A stretch of 64,000 bases of DNA from Clavaria fumosa (lineage: Eukaryota > Basidiomycota > Agaricomycetes > Agaricales > Clavariaceae). Below, piece by piece: positions 40,002-52,800 of this stretch; positions within the stretch are counted from its first letter, which is position 1, and each line of letters starts with the position of its first letter. A model generated the notes under the pieces. That model was not told where the DNA came from. It was given only the letters and a program-made list of their open reading frames with translations, and ran no database searches. Made by a program: the position numbers and the translations under genes. Location: NCBI GenBank assembly GCA_951802425.1, contig OX637800.1, positions 372,001-436,000 of the forward strand. The letters run 5' to 3'.

Positions 40002-42530
40002 TTGAACCCATTCTCGCAAGTTCTCTGTGTCGCTTATCCTAGAACGAGTCATGGCTCAATAAGCGCTCAATACTCGCACTCGACACCGTTGAAACGCAGT
40101 AGCGCCTCGAACTCACGAACAAACACGGGAAGTGCCAGCACACCGCCTATGACACAAGGTGACCTCAAAGACGTGATGAAGGGGGAGCTCATCTGCGCTA
40201 CGTGGCAGAGTCATGATATCGTATCCGATTTACTCCCTCATGACAACGAGGTCGTCGAGCGGGTTTGCGAACGGCTTGCAAAGGAAATGGAGTTATCCCC
40301 CCATTCGCAATACTTTGAGCAACACGCCGAAATGAAACAGCCTTGGCCCGAGAAGCAATATTACGGTCCCTTTACCTATCTACTCAACACTGCTCTCGCA
40401 ATTGCGCGAGAAGAGTTGCCACCACATGCGGGCTCCTACTATGGATCTTTGCGCTTTTCTACATACGACCGACCCGTGACAGATGGCATTGAAGGTTCCT
40501 GAGCACTCAAACCGGATGTTGTTGGTTGCGACGAAGAAATCGCTTGCGGCAAGAGTGTTTCCTGGCGAGATGTCCGCATTCCCGTTGAAATCAAAGATAC
40601 CTGGCCAGCCACGGTGGTGCAAGCTGGAACATACGCTCGCTGTATGTTTGCTTCCTCGCACGGTCGACAATATGTTCTCGCAATCGCATTCAACCACTCA
40701 TCCAAGGTAGTCTGCTTTCTATTTTTCCACCGTGGCGGCATGACGGCTAGTCCGGCCGACTTGACACGACCGGATGGTTGGAAACACTTCGTTGCCGCCA
40801 TGGTTGGCCTAGCCTCTGTAAACAATCGCCAATCAGCTGGGCTAGATGACTCTTGCGATAACTCTCACCTTAACTTGCCTGTTGTTGGTCTCTGCCAAGT
40901 GGACAAGCGTATCTTCAGCCGGATTTGTGTTCGTGGGCGGGCAACTCAGGTTATTCGAGTGAAAAGAGATCAGCTCGGCTCTCAGACGCAGATACAAATG
41001 AAGATGCTGGCGCGCTTACCTTCGCCCTCGTCGAGACCCGATATCTCTTGATTGCGGATTTGGTTCTCAGTTAGGCAGCGACGGCATGTCGCGGCCAGTG
41101 AGCGGGAGCAAGTCAAAGCTAACGAGGGGCAGCGGTTCGAAGGCGGCGAGGGGCAGCGGGTCGAGAATAGCGAAGGAGAGCGGAACACAACCAGCCATGG
41201 GGGGGTTGATGCGCACGAAGGTTATCTGCACAGAACCAATTGAGCCGCAGCCTGAAAAGCAGATCCTTACATGCCACGACGACATTCCCAGTCTCCGCCT
41301 CGAAGATGTCCCCTCATCATTCATCGTCAAAGACTCTTGGCCCTTGCTCATTCGAAATACTGAGGCGGCAATGTATCGAGATGCGCAAGGGCTCTTTGGA
41401 GTCCCGGAGGTTCTTGGCTCTTATAATGTCAAAGGGCCCAATGGAAAAGTCCACCTCACAAAGAACTTTATACCTGTTGACTCGGAATCTTGGAACCTCT
41501 TCCGTCATAAAGACCTGGGGAATGTTCAACCGGAAGAGCGCATTCAGTCTCGCCATTTGTTCAGAACCGAGGGGCGAGATCTTCTTGACGCTTCGTCCCC
41601 TCACGAACTGCTTGAGGGCATATTGCACAGCATAATAGGTCCGTGACCTATGTATGCCTGACACTTTCCGCTCTGATCACTTACGTGGCCCCGAAGGTTA
41701 CCTGGGCTACTATGAGCAAGGATGGATGCATCGCGATGTCAGTGTCGGGAATGTAATGCTGCTGAAGGAAAGGTTGACCCGACCGCCTTTCTCGCGGTGA
41801 GGATTGCTTAGAAAGCTGAATTCACTGGGAGTTCTCATACACGTTTTCAGCATTGAAGTTGTATCGCGATGGAATGAATGTATTGGTGTACTCACTGACG
41901 GAGATCACGCCATTCAATGGAGAGACCATGACCGCGAACGAGCCACACATCGATCGGTCAGCTCATCATTCTCGCCCGACGCATCAACAACTCCTTATAC
42001 CTCTTTAGGGCACCCTGCCGTTTTTATCCATGCGGCTCGTTGAAATTTGGGCATATGATTTGCCCTATCAACACACAACAATCGATGATCTCGCTGTTAT
42101 GGTGTATATTTTGCATCATTGAAGAGAAAGGCAAGTTGGACCGAGCAGAGGCCCGCCACCTTAAGCAGCTCCGATCTACGGATATCGAATCACATATTAA
42201 TGGCAGACCGGGGATCCTGGCCATGATTCAGCACACGGTTAAGCGCCGCACCGCGAGCGCAATGGTGGAGATATTTCAACCTTTGTTGTTTGAGTGGCAC
42301 AAGATTTCCACTGAGTCCAATGACATCATGTTCGCATTACAGGAGAACCCGACCCCCCCTGATGACAATCATTTATATAAACTCACCCATGAATGTTTTG
42401 GAAACTTTCTCGCCAAAGGGGCTGCTCACCTGGAGAATCTGCCAACAAGTTGGGATGAGGTCTTTGCCAGTAGGCCTATTCCTTTGTGCTGGAGGAGTGT
42501 CGCTCATGTTCTGTCTCTAGCACCACCATA
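40002..42530 (+). pseudogene. FunK1-type fungal protein kinase, broken
   Basis: FunK1 kinases (Pkinase_fungal) are an Agaricomycete-expanded family related to eukaryotic protein kinases. The N-terminal part reads YYGPFTYLLNTALAIAREEL and DGIEGS, then a TGA at 40499-40501, followed in frame by ALKPDVVGCDEE, VSWRDVRIPVEIKDTWPA and LDLTRPDGW-type sequence. Downstream come DIPSLRLEDVPSSFIVKDSW, LGSYNVKGPNGKVHLTKNFI, and near 41720 GYYEQGWMHRDVSVGNVMLL, which carries the catalytic loop HRD-x4-N. The C-terminal part is RTASAMVEIFQPLLFEWHK to ~42460. Several stops and frame changes lie between 41640 and 42050 beyond what introns explain. The last ~60 bp of the frame are a dispersed repeat also found at 26795. 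Probably inactive. Confidence 0.7.
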
Positions 42531-42590
42531 GAGCATTTATCACCACACTACCCTCATGAATGAACATATCAACTCCATGATGGACAGATT
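42474..42590 (+). repeat. Dispersed ~107-bp repeat, copy 2
   Basis: Same block as 26795-26901, here forming the 3' end of the FunK1 relic frame, with a 10-bp insertion (CATATCAACT) before CCATGATGGACAG. Confidence 0.7.
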
Positions 42591-42680
42591 AAAAACCTAA
42601 AAATAATTTGCTGTTGCGACACTGTGGTGCGACCGATCCCTCTGAGTCTCGACCTCTCCCCACCACCACCACCACCACCG

Positions 42681-43230
42681 ATGAACGTCCACCCCGTGCG
42701 CATCGACGACCTCCTGGGCATGCAAGCCTGCAACCAGCAGAGCCTACTCGAGAACTACACCATGAAGCTCTGTGCGTCACTCCCCCCCCCTCACCCCGCC
42801 GCACACTAACCCACTGACCCACTGCACGCATGTAGACATGTACCACGGGCTCACCTGGCCGTCACTCTCCTACGTTGCCGAAGACCAGAGGGGCCGCATC
42901 GTCGGCTACGTGCTCGCCAAGATGTGCATGCGCCGCCCCCATTCCCGTTCTCACCCGCCGTGTCTGCGCTGCGCTGATCACCACGGAAGAGAAGTCCACG
43001 CAGGAGGCGCCGCACGGGCACTTCACCTCGGTCGCCATCCTGCGCTCGTACCGGCACCTCGGGCTTGCAAAGGAGCTCCTGCTGCATTGCCGTGTGTGAT
43101 GCTCCCTCCATCATGCCCCCTGCTTCCGCTGATCGTGGTCGTGATGCCCCCTCGCCGTAGAGGAGGCCATGGCAGCCATTTATGGCGTGGCCTAGGTCTC
43201 GCTGCACGTGCGAGTCTCGAACCGGTAGTA
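42681..43230 (+). pseudogene. NAA10/ARD1-like N-terminal acetyltransferase, truncated
   Basis: The catalytic subunit of the NatA acetyltransferase is recognisable. Exon 1 (42681-42771) MNVHPVRIDDLLGMQACNQQ; intron 42772-42835; exon 2 [20 protein letters not shown] and VGYVLAKM; then, after a segment whose splice sites are not [24 protein letters not shown] with the acetyl-CoA loop RHLGLA; then [10 protein letters not shown], a TAG stop at 43193, and [10 protein letters not shown]. The stop replaces the Tyr of the conserved YVSLHV. Homology ends at about 43225, lacking the C-terminal third. Upstream is a (CAC)n run. Confidence 0.75.
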
Positions 43231-43640
43231 CTCATCGTTGGTGGCGGCGCCGAACATGCCCCTGTGCGCCTGAATCTCGTCCGATGCAAACGTGTTAGAC
43301 GCCGGCACGAAGTGCGTAGAAAAGGGGGATCCATGCGGCAGGAGCAGCACGAAGGTCCATTCGGTGCGCTGCCATGGGAGTGACAGTAGGAGAGACTAGC
43401 GCAGCAGCGGGTCAAGATTTCGCGCTTATTTTTTTACACACACCTTGCGAGGCAATTCAACTTTTGAACACGACTGTTCGATTGAGAGGGATGGGAGGGT
43501 GGCGGGGTAGTGATTATCGGTAACGGATAAGATCTGAAGCAATGGGCTGTTGACTTTCTCCATTTTGTCGTACGAGAAACGCCACTGACACATGAGTTCG
43601 TGAAGTACTCGGCGATGGAGGGGCCACAACACCGGCGTGA
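43231..43640. other. Unassigned, possible minus-strand fragment
   Basis: On the minus strand ~43350-43195 reads [20 protein letters not shown] and [11 protein letters not shown], which looks like real protein but is not recognised and has no continuation. The rest, to 43640, holds nothing convincing. Confidence 0.3.
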
Positions 43641-43769
43641 CTGCGGCGACAGAGTCATTCGTCCAACGTCTATCAGACCAGCTGGCCCGCTGGCCTGCAC
43701 ACAAGCAGCTCGTTACGTCGGTCGTCACTCCTCTATTTTGCGTAAATGCCGTCGCTCAGCTTAGATCAG

Positions 43770-44570
43770 CCAGTCGTAAAGACATCCGTCCCACCATCGA
43801 CGTGCCCTACAGGCACTCTCGCGCCCTCAGCCGCAGTTCGTCCTATTCGGCCGTCTCCGTAACTTCCTCGGTCACTGCTACAGCCCGCCGCTACGCACAT
43901 GGGCACTCTCGCTCCCAATCCGTCGCGAGTGCTCTTACCTATGTCCGCCTAGGCTCCGTCTGTTCCGACGCGCCATCCATGCCCTCCGCCATGGCAGACG
44001 GGATGGCTTTCCTCCGGCGCACCGTCTCCGAAGCTCCCCTTCAGGAGCCGCCACCGCTGCCCGTCGCACGCCCGAAGACCTCCGTGCAGTACCACCTCCG
44101 CAATACCAAGGTGACGATCAACTTCAGCCTACCCACGGGTTCCCCAACAGGCATGCTCCCGATGAGTTGGTCTACACACCATATCGTGGTGTTTGCCCGC
44201 GGGAACCGCGTGCACTACAAGAGCGTCGGCGGCACGGCTGGCGCGCTTGCGAGGGGCGACGACATTATCGGGCAGCTCTGCCGTGTGTCTGACATGCGCG
44301 GCGACTTGCGTGCCATTGAGTGCGCCGTCACGGACGCGCCCCATCTCGTTGCCCTCGGCACCAGTACCGGTTACGTCCAGATCTGGGACCTCACCGCGCG
44401 ACGAGTTGGACCACAAAGGGCGTCTCGACCATCAAGTGGAACGGCTCCGTTCTGACTGTCGGACTTGTGAAGGGTACCATACACCATTTTGACATACGCA
44501 TCAAAGAAATGTCTAAGATTGGCCTGGGCCAACAGAGCGAAGACGCTCCCATCCATAGTGGTGCATGACG
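43770..44570 (+). pseudogene. Cdc20/Fizzy-like WD40 protein, frameshifted fragment
   Basis: The N-terminal part is Ser/Arg-rich (RALSRSSSYSAVSVTSSV). From ~44150 WD40-type sequence resembles APC/C activators: MLPMSWSTHHIVVFARGNRV, DDIIGQLCRVSD, DLRAIECAVTDAPHLVALGT and STGYVQIWDL. At about 44398 the frame shifts, and the next blade continues in another frame (TTKGVSTIKWNGSVLTVGLV, IHHFDIRI). It stops after about two blades, so the propeller is incomplete. Membership in the Cdc20/Cdh1/Ama1 group is inferred from the blade pattern. Confidence 0.5.
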
Positions 44571-45150
44571 TGGTACAACTTCTCCTTTTGGAGTCACGCG
44601 CATCCTTTCATCACGTGTCGAGGTGCGGCCAGGCTCGCGTTCGCTTCTCTGGAGGCATTACTCTTTCCGTCTGCTTCGTTACAGTAACCGTGGCGTAGCA
44701 CGGGTTAGCCACTAGTATCTATGGAAAGGCATCCACTGGCATTCAAGCAATGATTCGAATTTAGAATTCAACACAACTTCGAATCAATTCGCCCCGCTCA
44801 TCGGGCGATCACATGGCAATCCCATCACGATTGTCGCCCACTCAGAGAGTGCTCGGTGCTCAAGCCATACCGGATCTCATCTACTCCTGGTAGGCATGTC
44901 GACACGTCGTCCTTGCCTTTGTATGTATGTCTGCTATCCTACGTGCGTTGTGGCATTGTCCATCCATTCTCCATCACGCTCACACCCGGAAACAGTGCTA
45001 GCCACTTTTGACGACAATCAATGACTGGCGTGCTCATTGAGGCGATTTTGTTCGCGCTCGTGTCGAAGCCACAGACAATGAGTGCCGCGCCAATAAAGGA
45101 AGACCCGAAGTAGTCAACCAGAAGCTGGCAGTCAAGGTATGAGCCATACA
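44571..45150. other. Unassigned spacer
   Basis: No complete gene. A minus-strand stretch at 45180-44950 (STIEVISLLYGSYLDCQLLV, ALIVCGFDTSANKIASMSTP) is protein-like but unidentified and truncated. Confidence 0.3.
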
Positions 45151-45177
45151 GTAGCGAGATCACCTCGATCGTGCTTC

Positions 45178-45927
<750 letters not shown>

Positions 45928-46512
45928 GCTAATTTTCGTCGTCTATTTCGAAATTTAATCTGATTTCTTCTGCTAGACCTGTTGAATGCCTCCACTGCCA
46001 CTGCAAGCATGATCGTTCTTATCCGCACGCATGCTAAAGGCTTGTCCCAGCACCCCGTCTTCTTGCAGAGTGTACCCGCTGTCCCACCTGCAACAAACCC
46101 ATCACAGACAGCCTCATCGATTTCAGCAATACCTAATTTGAATATCTATGCACTCGGACAGCCATCGGTTGAAGCCATCGATGAAATCGTCGAGCGGGTA
46201 AAACAAGCACACCTTGGTGTGGACCGCATCATCTGGATTACGCTTCGGGAAGAGCCGATCGTTTACATCAATGGCGCTCCGTATTGCTTGTGGCAAGAGA
46301 GGTTCTCGCTGAGGAACATGAAGGGTTTGAGTTTCTCATTCCATCGTATGTCATGTCATTGAAACAATGACTTTTTCACTGCTCTAGATTATGGTGGGAT
46401 CTCAGTGTCTCGCTTCTATAAGCGAGTCCCAATCACCGCCGAGCGAGCTCCCGACTTCGCAGACTTGAGTGACCTCATCGAGGTCGTTGTTCGGAACGAG
46501 TCGCTCCGATAG
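45928..46512 (+). pseudogene. Paladin-like (PTP-like inositol phosphatase family) fragment
   Basis: From about 46129: NLNIYALGQPSVEAIDEIVE, VDRIIWITLREEPIVYINGA and PYCLWQERFSLRNMKG, the strand-REEP-VYING signature of paladin/PTP-like phytase-related repeats. After a possible intron ending ACTGCTCTAG (~46387), GGISVSRFYKRVPITAERAP, DFADLSDLIEVVVRNESLR and a TAG at ~46510. This is only one repeat unit of a protein that normally has several, preceded by unrelated sequence joined directly to the HSP70 piece. Confidence 0.5.
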
Positions 46513-47010
46513 TCCTGAATTGTCAACTAGGACGAGGAAGGAGTACGCTGATGGCTGTCAGTCTCCCAACAATATCCAAAATCTAAATGAAAGCTGAAGA
46601 CATTTATTACCAGACAATCTTGCTGTTGATCCAGAAGTGGCTGCGTGACTCTTGTGTGTAGCCTTACCTGAGGTCGTCTCCTCACATCGACTGTGTCCAA
46701 CGACAGTAGTTCGCGAAATTGACCTGGATGAATTGCCTGCTCCTCGAGTCTCCCGGATGCGCCATCTTCTGGCCTTCGGCTGTTGCCCAACCTGATCCGA
46801 ACACCTCGTCGTGCCCTTGGCGAAGTGGTATGACGACTCATCACTCGAGGTGGTATATTTGACTGAGGCACTTACCCGTGCCACTCTGCTCAACGTCCAT
46901 ACTCGAGTCTCCTGGTCGAGACTTCCTGTACTCCCTCTTCGTTCCTCGGTCCGCCCTTGTCTTTCACTAGCCCTGACGTGATCGTCTGTGATGACCAAAG
47001 GAGTATCTGA
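46513..47010. other. No gene supported
   Basis: Overlapping minus-strand frames of 110-146 codons are Arg/Ser-rich without domains; probably spacer and the promoter of the next gene. Confidence 0.3.
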
Positions 47011-47015
47011 TTCAC

Positions 47016-49476
47016 CTGATTTTGCTTGCTACCGCGCTCTTCGTCGCCAGCGCCTCGGCTCAAACAAATGACTGGACTACGCCTTGCTTCAATGGAGAGT
47101 GTTTCTACGATCTCCTAACCTCATCCCATGGGCCCAACGCCGGTTCCTCTGGCTCTGTGAGGATTGTGAGTAACTTCAGTCTGTCTTTGTCGTTCACCCA
47201 GATGGTTATACCGACTCTCGTCCAGTGGGGCCACCCAGATGCAATCACGGACATTACTGGGGCGGCCGGGTGGCACATCTTGGATTGCAACCCTAAAGAC
47301 ACACAGGACATCCGCAAGGACACCGATCACAACAAGGCCGGGTGCTCCCACTTGCACCAGAATCTGACTCCCGAAGACATGATCGTCCGTCTCCCCGAAA
47401 GCGTGCGTCTCCACTAACCCGTCTGCCTATTGACGGGATTAAGTTTGAGTTTCTATACCCTCGGTCAGTGCGGACCCATGCCTTTCGCCCGCATCAAACC
47501 CGCGTGGGTCTCGGAGAACCAAGCAATTCCCGCAGATGTGCGCTCGAAAATCACAGGTAACGGCGGGTCCACGGTGCATGCCATTGCTCTGGACACGGAT
47601 TTTGCCTCTGCTGATTACAAGAAGTGAGTCCCTGGGGTTTACGATCCTCTCTGCTTACCGCCACATTTCTGACATCCTCTCAGAGCCGGCGGAGTAAATT
47701 TCGCTCTCGTAGGCTCTAACGTCCCCAATAGCCACGATAATGCGAAGGAGCTTCTCACCGGCCAATCCAAGGTCCCTGGCCGTGTCATGCCTCGCAACAT
47801 CTTCAGCACGATCAAGAATACACTTGACGGTTGAGCAATCCGCCTCAGGCGGTTTTCTTACGCAATGTTCACACTCTGATCAGCGTTTCCTGTGGCCAGA
47901 CTTCAACAAGACCGTACAGAAAACTCTCCCTACCATTGATATACAGCAGAAGTTCCCTGTTGTCAATAGCAGTCTCACGTGTCCCGCCACCGGGAACAGG
48001 CTGGGTTTCTCGATCGGGTTCGACATTAGCTTGGATGCCAATGCCCATGTTAAGATGTCGCTCGGCGCTACAGCGTCGGGTACCATCCTGCCCCCCAAAG
48101 TCACCGATTTCGCACTGTTCTCTGGTATGCGCATTTTCCTTATACTTGGACCTCTCGCTTGACAGGTGAGTTGTGTAGATCTCAACGCTGATCTCACCGG
48201 AACCATGAACTTGAAGACTATTGCCTCTGCGAGTCTGCATCTATCTTCCCTGGAAAACTCCCGTGGCTGATCCTCGACAGGGCTTCCTCGACAGCGGTGT
48301 GATAACCCTATTCGAAGTAGGTGTACCAGGGTTGAGCTTTCCAGGGTATGAACCTTTTCATTTATATGCCCCTCACCCCGTGATTCCTTCCCCAGCATTT
48401 TGGACATAGGCCCGACATTCAAGCTCAACTCTCGCGCTAAAACCGCTGTTGAAGTTGACCTGGACATGGCCGTCGACCTCGCGTACTCGGTGACGAACGG
48501 GACACTTTTCTTCCCCAGCTCGGCACAACAAACATCGAATGCTGTCCTCCAACCCAAGGACTCCTGTGCGTCTCTGCAATTGCGAAGACGATCTCTGCTT
48601 GTGATTAACGAACGTTCAAACAGCCCTCAAACTCTCGGCCACCCCAGGTATCACTGTTACCGGCAGCATAGAAGCTCACCTCATTCCAACCGTACGTCAC
48701 CAAAAACTCAGACCTTCTTATGACCCTATCTGAGGTCTAGTCCCCCCCACCTTCCTTCCCCCGTTACACAGATTGACGTCGGCGTCACCGCTTTGGCAGG
48801 AGCCGCCTCCGCGACCATCTTCCTCAACCTGGATGCATCAGCCAAGCTCGCCCTGACTCTCCAGAGCGGCAAAGCGGCAGCGCTCGCCCCGCCGCCCCCC
48901 CGCGCTCAGGCAGTCCAGGCCAGCGCTGGCGTCGGCGGCGGCGGCGGTCTCACGGGCTCCCGTAAGTCCACGGCAGTAGCGGCAGCAGGAAAAGGGATCG
49001 TGCGCGCAAGGCGCCTGGCTGGGATCCGCCGACAGCAAGCCCGAGCCCTGATCGGGAGCGCTCCGGCTGGCGGTGCGTCGGGGGCCGGCCCGCAGGGATG
49101 TCTCGATCTTAAAGGAGGCGTCGCCATCAACGCCGGGGCCAACGCGGACTTCTTTAGCCTCTTCAAGAGTGGTGTCAAAGTCCAGCTTTTCAGCAAGAAT
49201 TTCGAGATATTCAAGGTTCGGGAAAGGGAGGCACCTGGGCACAGACAGCGGCTTCCCTTTTGTTTTGCTGAGCCTTGAATCGAAGTGCTGACTCGAGTCT
49301 TTTGGATGTGTCAGAAATGTATCTCTCTGGCTGGAGCGAAGGCAGCGCTACCGAGCGGACTGATTCCTCGAGACGAGACTGAGGGGGACGTAGTCAAACG
49401 CGCAGGTCTTATTTGCCCTGGCGCTGTTATCGACCTGAGTACTGTCGTTGATCAAAGGGTACTATCGACAAGGTGA
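47016..49476 (+). CDS. Secreted Agaricomycete protein of unknown function, multi-exon
   Basis: The N-terminus is a signal peptide (LILLATALFVASASAQ) leading into NDWTTPCFNGECFYDLL. Intron 47166-47225 joins SGSVRI to WGHPDAITDITGAAGWHILD; further introns are at ~47403, ~47623, ~47832, ~48125, ~48234, ~48344, ~48566 and ~48690. Conserved blocks: GPMPFARIKPAWVSENQAIP, IALDTDFASADYKK, RLGFSIGFDISLDANAHVKM, VITLFEVGVPGLSFPG, DIGPTFKLNSRAKTAVEVDL and FFSLFKSGVKVQLFSKNFEI. From memory this is a frequent secreted DUF-type family with beta-sheet repeats, function unknown. No ATG lies in frame directly before the signal peptide, so a short upstream exon or a lost start codon is possible; the 3' end may continue into one more exon. 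All internal exons look intact. Confidence 0.7.
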
Positions 49477-49812
49477 GTTTTTCTTTCTCCCATCCTTGGT
49501 GCCGCAGCCACTCACGCTCGGCGGCATCCCCAGCTTCAGTGCAATATGAGTCCATTACTGTCCATCAGTGTTGCAGTTTGTACAGTCCATCCTACGACGG
49601 GTCATTTTGCTGTTATAGAAGGAAGGTAATGAACGACACATGACCACCGCAGATAACACTCCGTACTCTCAGTGCTTGTGTGGTGTTTGCATCCCTTTGG
49701 GTGGTTCTCATTTGTGCTCCCAGCACAGCTCTGATCATACATTACATGTCCATTTTGTCACAAGTAGTACAATATACAAAGAGACATAACGTTACTTTCA
49801 AGGTGCATCAGG
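49477..49812. other. Intergenic, convergent 3' ends
   Basis: No gene is seen; it lies between the plus-strand secreted protein and the minus-strand oxysterol-binding protein gene. Confidence 0.4.
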
Positions 49813-52800
49813 CTATATGTCGTGCAACGAGGGAGGCTCCTCAACGAAGATGGGCTCTACCCCCGCCCACAGTCCACCCTCTCTGAACACCCGCGTTCTC
49901 TCAACCCAGTATTCCAGCTCGTTCTCGACCCGCGAGGGCGACCACACCGTTCCCCAGTGTCGCCGTCCGTCTCAGCAAAGAACCACCGCGGCTGGTGTTC
50001 CGGCAGCTTCCCCTGCTCCCTCGCCGCCCGCGTCGCGCGCTGCAGGTCCTCCTGGCGGCTCTTCAGCTCGTTCGCAAGCGCGTACTTGCCGAGCTCAAAC
50101 GCGCGCTGGTCAGGGCGGAGGCGGCAGTCCGTCGGGCACAAATACGGCCGCAGCGTGTCTCGGGGACAGTCATTGAGGGTGATGGCAAAGGGCGAGAGAT
50201 TGAACGGCGTCATCGGCTTCTCCGAATTCCGCCAAAGCAAGATGTACTCAGGCGCGATGGAAGAATCGGGGCTTAAATCACGGGCATCAGGGTGAAGGAA
50301 GCCCTGCTGCACGAGCTATAAGTTGACTGTTCCATCTTCCCGCTATATCATAAGTGACGGTCCCGGAGGCGTCCTGCACATAGCCAGATATCTCCAATGC
50401 GTCCTTTCCGCGCCAGCCCCTGGGTTTGAACGTCAAGATACACTGATCTTGAGTGCGATGATTCGTAATCTACATTGCACCGGTTGGTACCCATCTGCAT
50501 GACAAAGAGGCATGGGGGAACGTACAACCATGTCTCCATAATGATCGATAGTTGGGGATCCGAGGATGAAGCCAAACACACTCGAAACAACCTTTTTCCA
50601 GCTATAATGTTCAACAACCTTGCCGTTTCCGCGCTTGCCTTTGGCCTTGGGATAGTTTGGACCCAGTTTCTCGGGTAGCAAAAGGTCGGTGTGGGCAACC
50701 CCTGTCGGTTCTATTTCAAAAGACTTTCCCATGAATTTATTCCGTGCAAAAACCTGAAAAAAACGGTTTTTTGAGTTAGGGCAGAGCCAATGAAAGAGGC
50801 AACCTACTTCTCCATAATAACTCCAGGTGGGCGACTCGGCACAACATGCAGAAATAGGAGGATGATGGCTGACTTGTTCAGAAACATAATAATCTTTATT
50901 CAATCTAACATATTCGAATGTCTCGCCCTTTCAAAAAAAAAAACAACGTGAGGATAAACCAAAAACGTTGAGACTCAACCCCCGCACGCACGAGCATAGG
51001 ATTGAATGGTTTGGCGATGCGGCCGATGGTAGAAGAGTAATTGGACGAAAATGATGCGGCGGTGGGGATCTTCTTCACGACTGGCAACATCCACTGCAGA
51101 CCAAAAAAATGAAGCGACAACACACATGACCGGATTGGAAGATGGGATACATACGACATTCTGAAAATTCCATGTCCTCCGCCTTGGCACAGACACAAAA
51201 AACGACATCAGAGAGAGAACGAAAGCAGGGACACACACAACCAAGGCCGTCTCACCATCCGTTGCAGCATACTCGTAGGCTCGTTGAGAAGCTGATCTTC
51301 GTCAGATCCTTCCCTATGCTCGACTTCAACACCACCCACAAACTAGTCGCCGGCCGATTGTCGCTGCTGATCGAAAGATGCTGCCTCAAATTCTGGTAGC
51401 CGGCGAAAGGGGCAGGGTCGAAGTGCAGCGTCGACCCGGGCTCCTCAGGCGCGGTGGACGCCAATGGCTCCGGGACGACGAGGTTCGGCAGTGTGTTGGA
51501 CTCGATAGCATCAAAGAACTCGTCTTCCTCGTCCGTATCAGCTGTCCCCCCGGATGCTAGCCACGAGCGGCGAGATGCTGTTGTGCAGCTCCTGTACGTC
51601 CCTCTCGGTCGTCGGCGTTACAACAACTTCTGCAAGCTGACTTTCAGCAACGGGGGAAAGCGAGGCGTCCAACGCGGGAGCTGCAGCGGCGACCGACGCC
51701 ACAACCGGTGTCTCAGGGATGGGCGGAGGGGGCGTCACAACCGCACTAGGCTTGCCCCTGAGCGTTCCCACCTCCTCCGAAACACCAGAGTAGAGCACGC
51801 GGCTACCCCGCCGCCTCGACTGCCTCCTCAGCTCCTTCTCCAGCGCGTCGCCCTCCCTAACCACAACCTGCAAGCTCTCCTCCCACGCCTTGAGTATCTG
51901 CGCCTCCCTCTCCAGCTGCCGCTTCAGCCACTGCTCCCGGTCTCTCACCATCTGCACATACTCGACCAGCATCGTCTGCACCGAACCAAACGAGTCCCGC
52001 ACGGCGGCCTGCACCTCCCGCGTCCGTTGCGGGGTGTTGGGTGGCAGCGTCAAATCCGACAGCAGCTGCGCAGTCATCTCCATCTGCGCAGCCGTCGAAT
52101 TCTCATGCAGCTCGAAAATCGATTCGTGCGGCATAGCGCGTCTCAGGGATCCCGAGGCCGACGAGGCGTCATTCTTCTCTCCATCGTCTTCGCATCCAGA
52201 GCTCGGGACCGCCGCCTGGCGATGATGGCCAACACCAGAGGAGGTCTCCCCGTCGCCGTCGTTCTCCAGCAGCAAGCTCGGATAGCTCGTGTCCAGCATA
52301 GTATGCGCCTCCTTCAGCGACGACGTGACGGCGGCATCAGGGAACATCGACGGGCCGTGCGCGTCGCCGCTCGCCGCGACCGCATCGCTATCGTAGCTCT
52401 TGCGCCTGCTCCCGGGCGCGTCAGCCTGTCGCTTGTGCCACTCGAGGCTCCGGCGGATGCCCTGCGTTCACCGGTGCGCCTCGACCGGATGCGTCGCCTT
52501 CAGATACTACTTCTGCGCCGTCGATCGGCTGCCGCGCGCGGGCACAGAGCAGACCTCAAAACGGAGCTTGTCCGCGTTCGGCGCAGCCTTGAGGACGGCC
52601 ATCTTCATCGAAATCGATCCGCGGCATGCAACGGTTTCGTCTTCTTGATGCCGGAAGTCTGAAAATGCAAACCCATCAAGCGGGGAGCGGGGACAGCCAC
52701 AGTTCGGAACGAACAGGAGAGGACACCGTCTTCCAGCACGAACCAGCGTGTGCTGTATCCCCTAGCTACATTTGTGTACTTATTAAGATAGCCCTTGAGC

